Assembly (NCBI GenBank): GCA_036379355.1
Contig: DASVGV010000073.1
Span: 1 to 20,680 of the forward strand
Origin: CAJCIY01 sp036379355
GTDB lineage: Bacteria; Actinomycetota; Actinomycetes; Mycobacteriales; CAJCIY01
Reading direction: 5' to 3'
DNA: 20,680 nt
Below are positions 1-7,431 of the stretch, piece by piece; positions within the stretch are counted from its first letter, which is position 1; the number at the start of each line of letters is the position of its first letter. Both the position numbers and the translations under genes were made by a program. Below the pieces are notes generated by a model. It was not told the DNA's origin. It was given only the letters and a program-made list of their open reading frames with translations, and searched no databases.

Positions 1-2
1 CG

Positions 3-698
3 GAGGGCGCGCAGAACGCCAGAGCAGAGCTGGACCGGGTGCTGCGGACCACCCGTACCGGGCGGAACTCCTTCGAGGGGTTCGACACCCAGCGGATCTA
101 CGCGCTGTTCGCCAAGACCCGCGTGTTCGACGCGCTCGCCACCGACCCGCTGCTGCTCGGCGTCCTCGACCAGGTCCTCGGACCCTGCCAGCTGAGTGCC
201 CCGGTCGGCATCTGCATCGGGCCGGGGGAGAAGGCTCAGGTGCTGCACCGGGACGACGCCATCTACCCGGTGCCCGAGCCGCATCCGCCGCTGGTGGTCA
301 ACACCATGTGGCCGCTCGATGAGTTCACCGCCGAGAACGGGGCGACCCGGTTCATCCCCGGCAGCCACCGGTGGGAACCGGGCCGGCAGCCGGGCCCGGA
401 CGATCCGGTTGAGACCGCCCTGATGTCACCCGGATCGGCCCTGTTCTACCTGGGCAGCCTCTGGCACGGGGGCGGTGCGAACCAGACCGCGCGGCCGCGG
501 CTCGGCGTGATCCTGGAGTACGCGGCCGGCTGGCTGCGGCCGCAGGAGAACCACTGCCTGGCCGTCCCGCGTGACGTCGTCCGCGACCTGCCGGAACGGC
601 TCCAGGAACTGCTCGGCTACAACATCTACCCGCCGTTCGTCGGCTACGTCGACGGGCGGCATCCGCGGCGCAGCCTCATGCAGGCCCCGCCGCCCTGA
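3..698 (+). CDS. Phytanoyl-CoA dioxygenase (PhyH) family protein, 5'-truncated
   Basis: Predicted Fe(II)/2-oxoglutarate-dependent dioxygenase of the PhyH type, which hydroxylates a small-molecule or acyl substrate in the cytosol; the substrate cannot be read from sequence. The frame is open to the left edge of the window, so the true start lies outside; an internal GTG at 39 is unlikely to be the real start. The metal-binding His-x-Asp is visible as HRDD (His codon at 246, Asp at 252). The distal His is in LWHGG (codon at 465), followed by an Arg about 10 residues later (RPRLG) that would hold the 2-oxoglutarate carboxylate. The segment NGATRFIPGSHRW between them is characteristic of the family. 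The gene converges on the small membrane protein at 718 with only 19 bases between the stops. The family call is confident, the reaction is not. Confidence 0.85.
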   Translation, partial: EGAQNARAELDRVLRTTRTGRNSFEGFDTQRIYALFAKTRVFDALATDPLLLGVLDQVLGPCQLSAPVGICIGPGEKAQVLHRDDAIYPVPEPHPPLVVNTMWPLDEFTAENGATRFIPGSHRWEPGRQPGPDDPVETALMSPGSALFYLGSLWHGGGANQTARPRLGVILEYAAGWLRPQENHCLAVPRDVVRDLPERLQELLGYNIYPPFVGYVDGRHPRRSLMQAPPP

Positions 699-717
699 GC
701 GGCGCGGGCTGGAGTCG

Positions 718-948
718 TCAGAGTCCCGCGACGATGGCGGCGATGCCGCAGCCGACCGCGGCCAGCACGATCGCGAAACAGGCGAACGCGAGCACCGTGG
801 CACGCGAAACAGACGTTCCGGGCACGGGGCGGCCTTCGGCTGCGAGCCCGCGGATGCCCAGCGCGAACAGCGCCGGGAGCCCGGCACCGACGAGCAGGCT
901 CACGACGACGATCCGCCAGACGGCCGAGAGGTTGATCCAGCTGTCCAC
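718..948 (-). CDS. Small two-helix membrane protein downstream of the phosphate transporter
   Basis: A 76-residue protein with two hydrophobic stretches, roughly residues 10-32 and 50-74, joined by a short polar loop containing RGLAAEGRPVPG. It has no catalytic motif and no domain I can name. It starts at a GTG (948) one base after the stop of the PiT transporter gene (950), so it is almost certainly co-translated with it. A small hydrophobic protein directly after a PiT gene is, as I recall, a recurring arrangement in actinobacteria, which suggests an accessory or assembly role; that role is inference. The hydrophobic pattern and tight coupling argue that this is a real gene. Confidence 0.75.
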   Translation of the reverse strand: MDSWINLSAVWRIVVVSLLVGAGLPALFALGIRGLAAEGRPVPGTSVSRATVLAFACFAIVLAAVGCGIAAIVAGL

Positions 949-949
949 G

Positions 950-2107
950 TCAGGCCGCCAGCGGCACAGGGTGGCGGGGCTCGCCGTTCTTGGTGGCCGG
1001 CTCGTCCCACTCGTCGTTGACGTTCATGGCGGTCACCGGCGCGCGGCGAGACCTGACGTAGAGCCCGACCAGAGCCACGGTCAGCAGCACGAAGTCGACC
1101 AGCACGCCGATGTCGTCGCCGAGACTGCTGGCGAGCGCGTAGGCGCCGACGCCGACGAGGGCGGCGGTGGGCAGCGTGACCAGCCAGGCGATGACCATGC
1201 GGCGAGCGACCCGCCAGCGGACCAGTGCGCCCCGGCGCCCCACTCCCGTACCGAGGATCGAGCCGGTCACGACGTGGGTGGTCGACAGCGAGTAGCCGAA
1301 GTGGGTCGACAGCAGGATGGTCGCCGCCGACGAGGCCTCGGCAGCGAACCCCTGGGGAGAGTCGACCTCGACCAGTCCGTGGCCCATCGTACGGATGATC
1401 CGCCAGCCGCCGGCGTAGGTGCCGAGGGAGATCGCCACGGCGCAGGACGCGATCACCCAGGTCGGTGCCTGCGCACCGGGGTGCAGCGTGCCGTTCGCGA
1501 TGAGCGCGAGCGTGATCACGCCCATGGTCTTCTGCGCGTCGTTCGACCCGTGTGCCAGCGACAGCAGTGACGAGGTGCCGATCTGGCCGTAGCGGAAACC
1601 CCGCCGGCGCTGACCGTCGTCGACGCCCCGGGTCAGCCGGTAGACGCCCCAGGTGCCGAGCCCCGCGACCAGGATCGCGAGCGCCGGCGACATGACCGCG
1701 GGGATGATCACCTTTGCCACGACGCCGTGCCACTGCACGGCGTGGAAGCCGTTGGCCGCGATCGCAGCACCGACGACGCCGCCGATCAGCGCGTGCGACG
1801 AGCTGGAGGGGATGCCGAGCACCCACGTGGCGAGGTTCCACAGGATGCCGCCGGCGAGCCCGGCGAACACGACCGTGAGCGTGACGAGATGGGTCTCGAC
1901 CAGGCCGTTGGCGATGGTCGCGGCCACCGACAGCGACAAGAACGCGCCGGCGAGGTTGAGCAGCCCGCTGAGCGCGACGGCGACCTTCGGCCGCAGGGCG
2001 CCGGTGGCGATGGACGCTGCCATCGCGTTGCCCGTGTCGTGGAACCCGTTGGTGAAGTCGAACGCCAGGGCGGTCACGACGACGAGCACGAGGACGACGG
2101 TGCTCAC
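950..2107 (-). CDS. pit: PiT-family inorganic phosphate transporter
   Basis: Low-affinity, ion-coupled inorganic phosphate permease of the PHO4/PiT family (385 residues), in the cytoplasmic membrane. The family signature is present twice, as expected for the inverted-repeat fold: GFHDTGNA at residues 21-28 and GSNDAQKTMG at 187-196. A serine-rich loop, SSSSHALIGG (101-110), is also typical of PiT proteins. About ten hydrophobic segments are visible, and the C-terminal 30 residues are polar and probably cytoplasmic. The ATG at 2107 is chosen because the hydrophobic first helix starts immediately after it. The two-helix protein at 718-948 follows by one base. A direct repeat resembling a PHO box lies 52-73 bases upstream, so PhoP control under phosphate limitation is plausible. 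Confidence 0.95.
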   Translation of the reverse strand: MSTVVLVLVVVTALAFDFTNGFHDTGNAMAASIATGALRPKVAVALSGLLNLAGAFLSLSVAATIANGLVETHLVTLTVVFAGLAGGILWNLATWVLGIPSSSSHALIGGVVGAAIAANGFHAVQWHGVVAKVIIPAVMSPALAILVAGLGTWGVYRLTRGVDDGQRRRGFRYGQIGTSSLLSLAHGSNDAQKTMGVITLALIANGTLHPGAQAPTWVIASCAVAISLGTYAGGWRIIRTMGHGLVEVDSPQGFAAEASSAATILLSTHFGYSLSTTHVVTGSILGTGVGRRGALVRWRVARRMVIAWLVTLPTAALVGVGAYALASSLGDDIGVLVDFVLLTVALVGLYVRSRRAPVTAMNVNDEWDEPATKNGEPRHPVPLAA

Positions 2108-2158
2108 GCGAACAACGCTAGGGGCGGGCGAGCCGCGGACGCCAGCCCGGCGGCGCCT

Positions 2159-2180
2159 GTTCGCCCAGTGTTCACCTGCG
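2159..2180 (+). promoter_or_regulatory. Candidate PHO box (two 11-base direct repeat units) upstream of pit
   Basis: GTTCGCC at 2159-2165 and GTTCACC at 2170-2176 start exactly 11 bases apart. The second matches, and the first differs by one base from, the conserved heptamer of the Streptomyces PhoP-binding PHO box, which is built of 11-base direct repeat units. It lies in the 118-base gap between murD2 and pit, in pit's promoter region. The heptamers read on the + strand, opposite to pit. I see no convincing third unit. Confidence 0.5.
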
Positions 2181-2225
2181 CTCCGCGCGCTGTCTTCCTG
2201 GGGCCCGATCTGCGCCTTTGCGCGC

Positions 2226-3512
2226 TCATCCGGCCGTGACGAGGGTCACCGCCCGCGCGAAGTCGGCGGACCGCTCGGCGTAGTTGCGATAGGCCCCGAA
2301 GCTCGGCGCGGCGGGCGCAAGGAGAACCACTCCGCCGCCGTCTGCGGCCCAGCGGGCACCGGCGCGGACCGCCGCCTCCACGTCGGCGCAGGAGCGGACC
2401 TCGTGGCGGGTCACGAGCGCCCCGATGCGGGGGCCGTTCTCGGGCACCGTGAGCACCAGCAGCGGGTCGGCCCGGGCGTCGAGACCGGCTGCGAGCGGCG
2501 CGTAGTCGATGCCCCGGTCGTGACCGCCGACGATCAGCGCCACCCGCGCGCCGGGGAAGGCGTCGACCGCGGCGAGCGTCGGGAGCACGTTCGTCGACAG
2601 GCTGTCGTCGACGTACCGGACGCCGCCGTGGTCCGCGACGAGCCGCAGGCGGCTCGGCAGGCCGGCGAAGCCGTGCGCGGCTGCGGCGACACGGCCGAGG
2701 TCGGCGGCCGCCTCGACGCCCAAGGCGAGCAGGATGCGCCGGGCGACCTCCGCGTTGCGCTGGTTGTGGACCCCGAGCAGGCCGAGGCCCTCCGTCCACG
2801 TCGTGTCGACGTGGTCCGGGACCCACTCGACGTGGTCGCCGAGCAGGTCCGCCCGGGCCCGCAGCGGCGCGCTGCCGCCGTCCGCGATCACCCGGCGGAC
2901 GCCCGGTCGGGTAGCGAGCCCGAGCTTGTCCCGGACGTACGTCTCGAGGCTGCCGTGCCAGTCGACGTGATCCTCGCCGAGCGAGGTGAGCGCGACCACC
3001 GCCGGCCCGGTCTGGACGTCGGTCACCTGGTGCGAGGAGGTCTCGACCACCCAGAGGTCAACGTCCTGCGGGACGTCGGGGTCCCACGGCGGCACCCCGA
3101 TGTTGCCGCCGACGAGCACCGACCGTCCGAGTCCCCGCGCCAGGTGGCCGGCGACGGCGGTCGTCGTGGACTTGCCCTTCGTGCCGGTGATGCACGCGAC
3201 GCGTTCCCGGTCGGCCTCCTCGAGCCACAGCCCCAGGCCGCCGACCAGCGCGACCCCCTGCGCAACCAGTGCTCGGGCCTGCTCGCCGTACCTGCTGATG
3301 CCCGGGCTCTTGATCACCACGTCGCAGTGGGACAGCGCCTCCTGTCCCGAGTCACCGCTCAGGGCGGGTATGTCGGCCGGCGGGCTCTCGTCGACGACGA
3401 CCGGGGTGGGCAGGCCGAGGGCGGCCAGCTTGCGCAGCGTGGCGTGGCCCTCCACCCCCACGCCCCAGACGCCGACGCGCGCGCCGGCGAGGTCAGACCA
3501 CGACGTCGGCAT
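2226..3512 (-). CDS. murD2: MurD-type UDP-MurNAc-L-Ala:glutamate ligase, probably MurD2 (L-Glu adding)
   Basis: Cytoplasmic ATP-dependent Mur ligase (428 residues) adding glutamate to UDP-MurNAc-L-Ala. The N-terminal Rossmann-like UDP-binding region (GVWGVGVEG, 14-22) leads into the P-loop GTKGKSTT (110-117), GGNIG (135-139), ETSSHQ (157-162; usually E-x-SSFQ), DKLGL (195-199, Lys196 at the position normally carbamylated), HNQRN (249-253) and DDSLSTN (302-308). Canonical MurD has DSK(A/G)TN at the last site; here the Lys is Leu, in the region contacting substrate. The gene overlaps the upstream MurL gene by 20 bases. In Xanthomonas oryzae, MurD2 ligates L-Glu and MurL then epimerises it; the pairing here makes MurD2 the likelier identity. 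The choice between L-Glu and D-Glu is inferred from context, while membership of the Mur ligase family is certain. Confidence 0.85.
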   Translation of the reverse strand: MPTSWSDLAGARVGVWGVGVEGHATLRKLAALGLPTPVVVDESPPADIPALSGDSGQEALSHCDVVIKSPGISRYGEQARALVAQGVALVGGLGLWLEEADRERVACITGTKGKSTTTAVAGHLARGLGRSVLVGGNIGVPPWDPDVPQDVDLWVVETSSHQVTDVQTGPAVVALTSLGEDHVDWHGSLETYVRDKLGLATRPGVRRVIADGGSAPLRARADLLGDHVEWVPDHVDTTWTEGLGLLGVHNQRNAEVARRILLALGVEAAADLGRVAAAAHGFAGLPSRLRLVADHGGVRYVDDSLSTNVLPTLAAVDAFPGARVALIVGGHDRGIDYAPLAAGLDARADPLLVLTVPENGPRIGALVTRHEVRSCADVEAAVRAGARWAADGGGVVLLAPAAPSFGAYRNYAERSADFARAVTLVTAG

Positions 3513-4776
3513 CGGCGTACTCGGGCGGGACGGCGTCGTCCCCCAGTGGCCGCAGGAGGCTCTCCTCGGCCGGTGCGCGACCGGCTACGAAGGCGGAGAG
3601 TTCCTGCAGGACAGGGTATTTCTGCCGATCCGGACGCGCTGCCGCCAGCGTCACGGCGGTACGGCACTCGTCGACGTCGCCGACGCACTCGAACGGCTTG
3701 TCGTGCTCGCCGTCGCCGAGCAGCGACCGGAACCGGGGCAGCAGGTCCGGGCGGTCGAGCGGCTCGCGACCGAAGATCGCTTCGAGCTCGCCGGGTGTGA
3801 GGTACGGCGCCAGGATCAGGTCGATGAAGCAGCACTTGTCGCACTCGCCGCACCAGTGCCCAAGACGCCGGGCCGGGTCCACGGTGAAGGCGCGGTTGCA
3901 GCTGCGGAAGACCGGGTGGTACGCCGGGAGGAGCGCGAACCGCTGCGCCACCCACAGCTCCGACCGCGCGCGGAGCAGGGAGAAGTAGCCGAGGCCGGGC
4001 ACCGACTCCGCCAGCGACGCTCGCAACAGCCCCTCGAAGGCGGCCGACTTCGACCACTGGTGGTTGACCCCGGCCACCGTCGCCTCCGACGCCGAGTGCT
4101 CGTTGCTCATGACCACAGGCCCACGCCCGTCGACGACGGCCGCGGCCAGCGCGACCAGGGACACGATGCCGGTCACGGGGACGTGCCCGTTCAGGAACGC
4201 CGGGTCGCGCACGAGCAGCTGCGGGTCGAGCCGGCGCGCCGCCCGCAGCACCGGTAGGCCTGCGACCTCCAGCACCCCTTCAATGGCGTCGTACGACCCC
4301 AGGACGAACAGTGCGGTCTCCGGGCGGCGTGCCCGCACCGTCTCGGCTACGACCACCGAGTCGATCCCGCCGCCGAACGGCACCAGCGGCCGGTCGGCGC
4401 CCCCGTCGTACGGCGTCGCGGGCAGCGGCTCCGCGCCGCCGGTGAACTGGAGGCCGGACAGGTCCAGGTCGTTCACGTACGCGAACTCGCCGAGGCCGTG
4501 GGTGTAGAAGGCCCGCAGCAGGGCGCGGTCGGACGGCGTGACGGGAGTGGCGCCGAGGTCGACGACCGGTGGCGCAGCGGTCTTGTAGTAGCTGACGCCG
4601 GCGAGCAGGAACAGCAGCCGGGCAACCTGGCTCAGCGCGGGCGTCCCGAGTCCGGGCCCGTCCGGAAGCGTGAACCGCTCGGTGAACGCCCGGGCGCCGA
4701 GCTCGTACCTGCACACCACGTCGCGCCCGTCGAACGACCAGCCGGCGTAGCGGAAGGCCGGCTCGCGTGCACTCAT
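3493..4776 (-). CDS. murL: MurL-type UDP-MurNAc-L-Ala-L-Glu epimerase
   Basis: Likely the glycopeptidyl-glutamate epimerase that converts the terminal L-Glu of UDP-MurNAc-L-Ala-L-Glu to D-Glu with ATP cleavage, giving the normal peptidoglycan precursor without free D-Glu (activity established for X. oryzae MurL). The 427-residue protein has a PP-loop-like FGGGIDS (134-140), NGHVPVTG (196-203), SNEHSASE (224-231), NHQWSKS (238-244), SCNRAF (292-297) and a cysteine cluster C309-x2-C312-x2-C315-C316 that could bind metal. The ATG at 4776 was chosen because the upstream frame to 4932 is low-complexity Arg/Pro/Ala while MSAREP begins folded-looking sequence; the ribosome binding site is weak. The downstream murD2 start lies inside this gene, implying coupled translation. 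The alternative is an uncharacterised PP-loop protein, but neighbour and motifs favour MurL. Confidence 0.85.
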   Translation of the reverse strand: MSAREPAFRYAGWSFDGRDVVCRYELGARAFTERFTLPDGPGLGTPALSQVARLLFLLAGVSYYKTAAPPVVDLGATPVTPSDRALLRAFYTHGLGEFAYVNDLDLSGLQFTGGAEPLPATPYDGGADRPLVPFGGGIDSVVVAETVRARRPETALFVLGSYDAIEGVLEVAGLPVLRAARRLDPQLLVRDPAFLNGHVPVTGIVSLVALAAAVVDGRGPVVMSNEHSASEATVAGVNHQWSKSAAFEGLLRASLAESVPGLGYFSLLRARSELWVAQRFALLPAYHPVFRSCNRAFTVDPARRLGHWCGECDKCCFIDLILAPYLTPGELEAIFGREPLDRPDLLPRFRSLLGDGEHDKPFECVGDVDECRTAVTLAAARPDRQKYPVLQELSAFVAGRAPAEESLLRPLGDDAVPPEYADADVVV

Positions 4777-4961
4777 GTCCGGTCCAGCGTACGAGACGGA
4801 CCCGTGGGCGCGGACCGAAGAAGGCCTCCTGGCCGGGGGCGTAGGTTCCCTCGGTGCCGCTGCCCCGCCGGCCGGAGAGCGCCTCGTCGCGCCCGCAGTA
4901 CCGTGCCGACGGGCGTCGCCGCGCCGGACCACCCGAACCAGGCTGACAGGAGACCGCGTCG
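4777..4961. other. Divergent intergenic region between murL and the acyl-CoA dehydrogenase
   Basis: These 185 bases must hold the promoters for both flanking genes. AGGAGA at 4948-4953 is a good ribosome binding site for the rightward gene. I see no convincing -10/-35 pair, operator palindrome or small gene. The long open frames crossing it are GC-rich shadows. Confidence 0.5.
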
Positions 4962-6095
4962 ATGGAGATGCAGTTCACCGCCGAGCAGGACGACCTGCGC
5001 CGTTCGCTGCGCCGTTTCCTGGAGCAGCAGTCGCCCGCGACCGAGGTACGGCGGCTGATGGACACCGCCGAGGGCTACGACCCCGAGGTCTGGAAGCGGC
5101 TGAGCGGCGAGCTCGGACTGACCGGCCTGGCGGTTCCCGAGGAGCACGGCGGGGCGGGCTGCGGCCAGATCGAGCTCAGCGTGGTCTTCGAGGAGATGGG
5201 ACGTGCCCTGCTCTGCGCGCCGTACCTCGCGACGGTGCTGGCGACCGAGGCGCTGCTGCGCGCCGGGGATGCGACCGCGCAGGCCGAGTTCCTTCCCGGC
5301 ATCGCCGAGGGGAGCACGATCGCGACCGTTGCGCTGTGCGGCGACAGCGGGTCGTGGTCCCTGTCGGATCTCCCGGTGTCGGCCTCGGGGTCGGGGGACT
5401 CCTGGACGCTCGACGGGTCGGCGACGCTCGTGCTCGACGGGACGGTCGCCTCGCTGCTCCTGGTCGTCGCGGGCACGCCGGATGGTCCGTCCCTCTTCGC
5501 GGTCAGCGACACGAGCGGCCTGTCCCGCAAGGGCCTGCAGACGCTGGACATGACCCGCAAGCTGGCATCGGTCGACTTCTCCGGCGCCTCGGCGCGGCTG
5601 GTCGGCAAGCCAGGATCGGTCGCCACGTGGTGGCCGCGGTTCCTGCAGACGGCCCGCGTATGCCTGGCCGCCGAGCAGGTGGGCGGCGCGCAGTGGTGCC
5701 TCGACACCAGCGTCGAGTACGCGAAGCTGCGCTACCAGTTCAACCGCCCGGTCGGCAGCTTCCAGGCGGTCAAGCACCGTCTCGCCGACATGCTGCTCGA
5801 CGTCGAGAACGCCCGGTCCGCGGCCTACTACGCCACCTTCACGCTCGCCGACGGCGGCGAGGAGGCGATGGCGGAGGCCGTCCGCGTCGTGCCGCTGACG
5901 TCGGCGGTCTGCGCCGAGGCCTACCGGCGGGTCACCGCCGACTGCATCCAGGTGCACGGCGGCATCGCGTTCACGTGGGAGCACGACGCGCACCTGTACT
6001 ACCGCCGGGCCGGCTCGTCCGCGCTGCAGTTCGGCGACGCGGCGAACCAGTGGCAGGTGCTCGCGGACGACCTGCTCGCCGCGCCCACGGCCTGA
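4962..6095 (+). CDS. Acyl-CoA dehydrogenase family protein, probably a non-catalytic subunit
   Basis: FAD-dependent acyl-CoA dehydrogenase fold (377 residues): N-terminal helical domain with PEEHGGAG (59-66), a central beta domain that is short of the usual FAD-contact signature, and a C-terminal helical domain with FNRPVGSFQAVKH and QVHGGIAFTWEHD. The Glu of the isovaleryl-CoA-dehydrogenase type (in LERLVL) is Ala231 here (TARVCLAAEQ). The YEGT-type Glu near the C-terminus is also absent (RRAGSS). Actinobacterial FadE pairs are known to form alpha2beta2 heterotetramers in which one chain lacks the base, so this looks like such a partner chain, perhaps of the protein encoded at 6117-7415. The ATG at 4962 follows AGGAGA at 4948-4953; an in-frame ATG at 4968 is an alternative. 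The substrate is unknown. Confidence 0.88.
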   Translation: MEMQFTAEQDDLRRSLRRFLEQQSPATEVRRLMDTAEGYDPEVWKRLSGELGLTGLAVPEEHGGAGCGQIELSVVFEEMGRALLCAPYLATVLATEALLRAGDATAQAEFLPGIAEGSTIATVALCGDSGSWSLSDLPVSASGSGDSWTLDGSATLVLDGTVASLLLVVAGTPDGPSLFAVSDTSGLSRKGLQTLDMTRKLASVDFSGASARLVGKPGSVATWWPRFLQTARVCLAAEQVGGAQWCLDTSVEYAKLRYQFNRPVGSFQAVKHRLADMLLDVENARSAAYYATFTLADGGEEAMAEAVRVVPLTSAVCAEAYRRVTADCIQVHGGIAFTWEHDAHLYYRRAGSSALQFGDAANQWQVLADDLLAAPTA

Positions 6096-6116
6096 CGCGG
6101 GCGCGGCGGCCGGGCG

Positions 6117-7415
6117 CTACTTCTGGGTGCCGGTCCGCAGCTCCTTGAACGGCAGGGTCTTCGAGTCGTCGGGCTCGCGCGGCAGGCCGAGTACGCGCTC
6201 ACCGACGATGTTGTGCTGGATCTCGTCCGACCCGCCGTAGATCGACGGCGCCGGAGCGCCGAGGTACGAGGTGGCCAGCCCGCCGTGCTGCGGGCCGTCC
6301 TCACCGGCGAGCATGCCGCGGGGACCGGCGGCCGCCATGCCGGCGTCGCGGGCGGCGCGGATGATCCGCGAGACCATCAGCTTGCCCAGCGAGCCTTCCG
6401 GGCCGGGGCGCCCCCCGGATGCCGCGGTTGCCTTGGCCCGCAGCGTGTTCCAGCGGGTGAGCTGGTTCAGCGCGTAGAGCCGGGCCAGCTGCTCGCGGAC
6501 AGCGGGGTCCTTGTCGGTGCCGCTCGCGATCGCGAGCCGGGCGAGCGCGTCGCCGGACTGAGCCATGACGGCTCCGGTGATGCCGACGCGGCCGGACTCG
6601 CGCCACTTTGCGATGGCGGCGACGTACTCGCCGACCTTCTGCTGCAGGGCCTTCGCTTGCGCTCGCCCGCCGGGCGCGCTGATGCCGAAGCCGAGGGCGC
6701 CGCCGCCGCCGAGGCCGACGCGCTCGTTGGCGAGCGTCGTCGTGCCGACCGCCCAGCCCTCGTTCAGTCCGCCGACGATGTTCGCGGCGGGCACCCGGGC
6801 GTCGGTGAAGAACACCTCGGCGAAGTGCGACTCGCCGGTGATCTGCTTGAGGGGCCTTACCTCGACGCCGGGCTGGTCCATCTCGAACGCGAACCACGTG
6901 ATGCCGCGGTGCTTCGGCGCGTCGGGGTCAGTGCGGGCGAGGAGCATGCCGTAGTCGGCGCCGACGGCTCCCGAGGTCCAGACCTTCTGCCCGTTGACGA
7001 CGTACTCGTCACCGTCGAGCTCGGCGCGCGTCGCGAGGGAGGCGAGGTCCGAGCCGGCTCCGGGCTCCGAGAACAGCTGGCACCAGGCCTCCTCGCCGGC
7101 GAGGATCGCGCGGACGAAGCGCTGCTTCTGCTCGTCGGTGCCGTGCGTGATGATCGTCGGCGCGGCGAGCATCCGGGCCAGGCCCGGGGGCGGGCCCACG
7201 GCGTCGACCTTCTTGAACTCGTCGTACGCCACCAGCGCGAGGTCGGTCGACAGGCCCTTGCCGAACCACTGCGCCGACCACTGCGGCACCGCCCAGCCCG
7301 AGTCGGCAAGGACGCTCAGCCAGGACGCGAGCGTCATGTCGGGGTCGAGGTTCGCCTCGAGGAACTCCCGGACGGCGGTGCGTACGCCGGCTGCGGTGGT
7401 CAGATCCTCGGTCAT
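6117..7415 (-). CDS. Acyl-CoA dehydrogenase (FadE type), candidate catalytic subunit
   Basis: Flavoprotein of the acyl-CoA dehydrogenase family (432 residues) expected to oxidise an acyl-CoA to the 2-enoyl-CoA. LFSEPGAGSDLA (114-125) is the FAD/substrate signature, and NGQKVWTSGA (141-150), HFAEVFFTDARVP and a C-terminal IYGGSDEIQ follow. Glu231 in LANERVGLGG matches the catalytic position of isovaleryl-CoA dehydrogenase. The YEGT-type Glu is Gly (YGGS), so Glu231 is the best candidate base. The ATG at 7415 was chosen over the upstream frame because GGGAAGGA lies 6-13 bases before it on the minus strand. It is last in the leftward operon, 16 bases after the lipoprotein gene, and converges with the other dehydrogenase with 21 bases between stops. 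The substrate cannot be inferred. Confidence 0.93.
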   Translation of the reverse strand: MTEDLTTAAGVRTAVREFLEANLDPDMTLASWLSVLADSGWAVPQWSAQWFGKGLSTDLALVAYDEFKKVDAVGPPPGLARMLAAPTIITHGTDEQKQRFVRAILAGEEAWCQLFSEPGAGSDLASLATRAELDGDEYVVNGQKVWTSGAVGADYGMLLARTDPDAPKHRGITWFAFEMDQPGVEVRPLKQITGESHFAEVFFTDARVPAANIVGGLNEGWAVGTTTLANERVGLGGGGALGFGISAPGGRAQAKALQQKVGEYVAAIAKWRESGRVGITGAVMAQSGDALARLAIASGTDKDPAVREQLARLYALNQLTRWNTLRAKATAASGGRPGPEGSLGKLMVSRIIRAARDAGMAAAGPRGMLAGEDGPQHGGLATSYLGAPAPSIYGGSDEIQHNIVGERVLGLPREPDDSKTLPFKELRTGTQK

Positions 7416-7431
7416 GGTCGTCCTTCCCTCG

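Noticed and set aside
1653..3800. A 715-codon open frame on the plus strand
   Set aside because: It is antisense to pit, murD2 and the end of murL, which have clear family motifs; the product is charge-rich with no domain.
4777..4932. N-terminal extension of MurL to a start at 4932
   Set aside because: The 52 extra residues are Arg/Pro/Ala-rich without homologous look, and they would fill the divergent promoter region.
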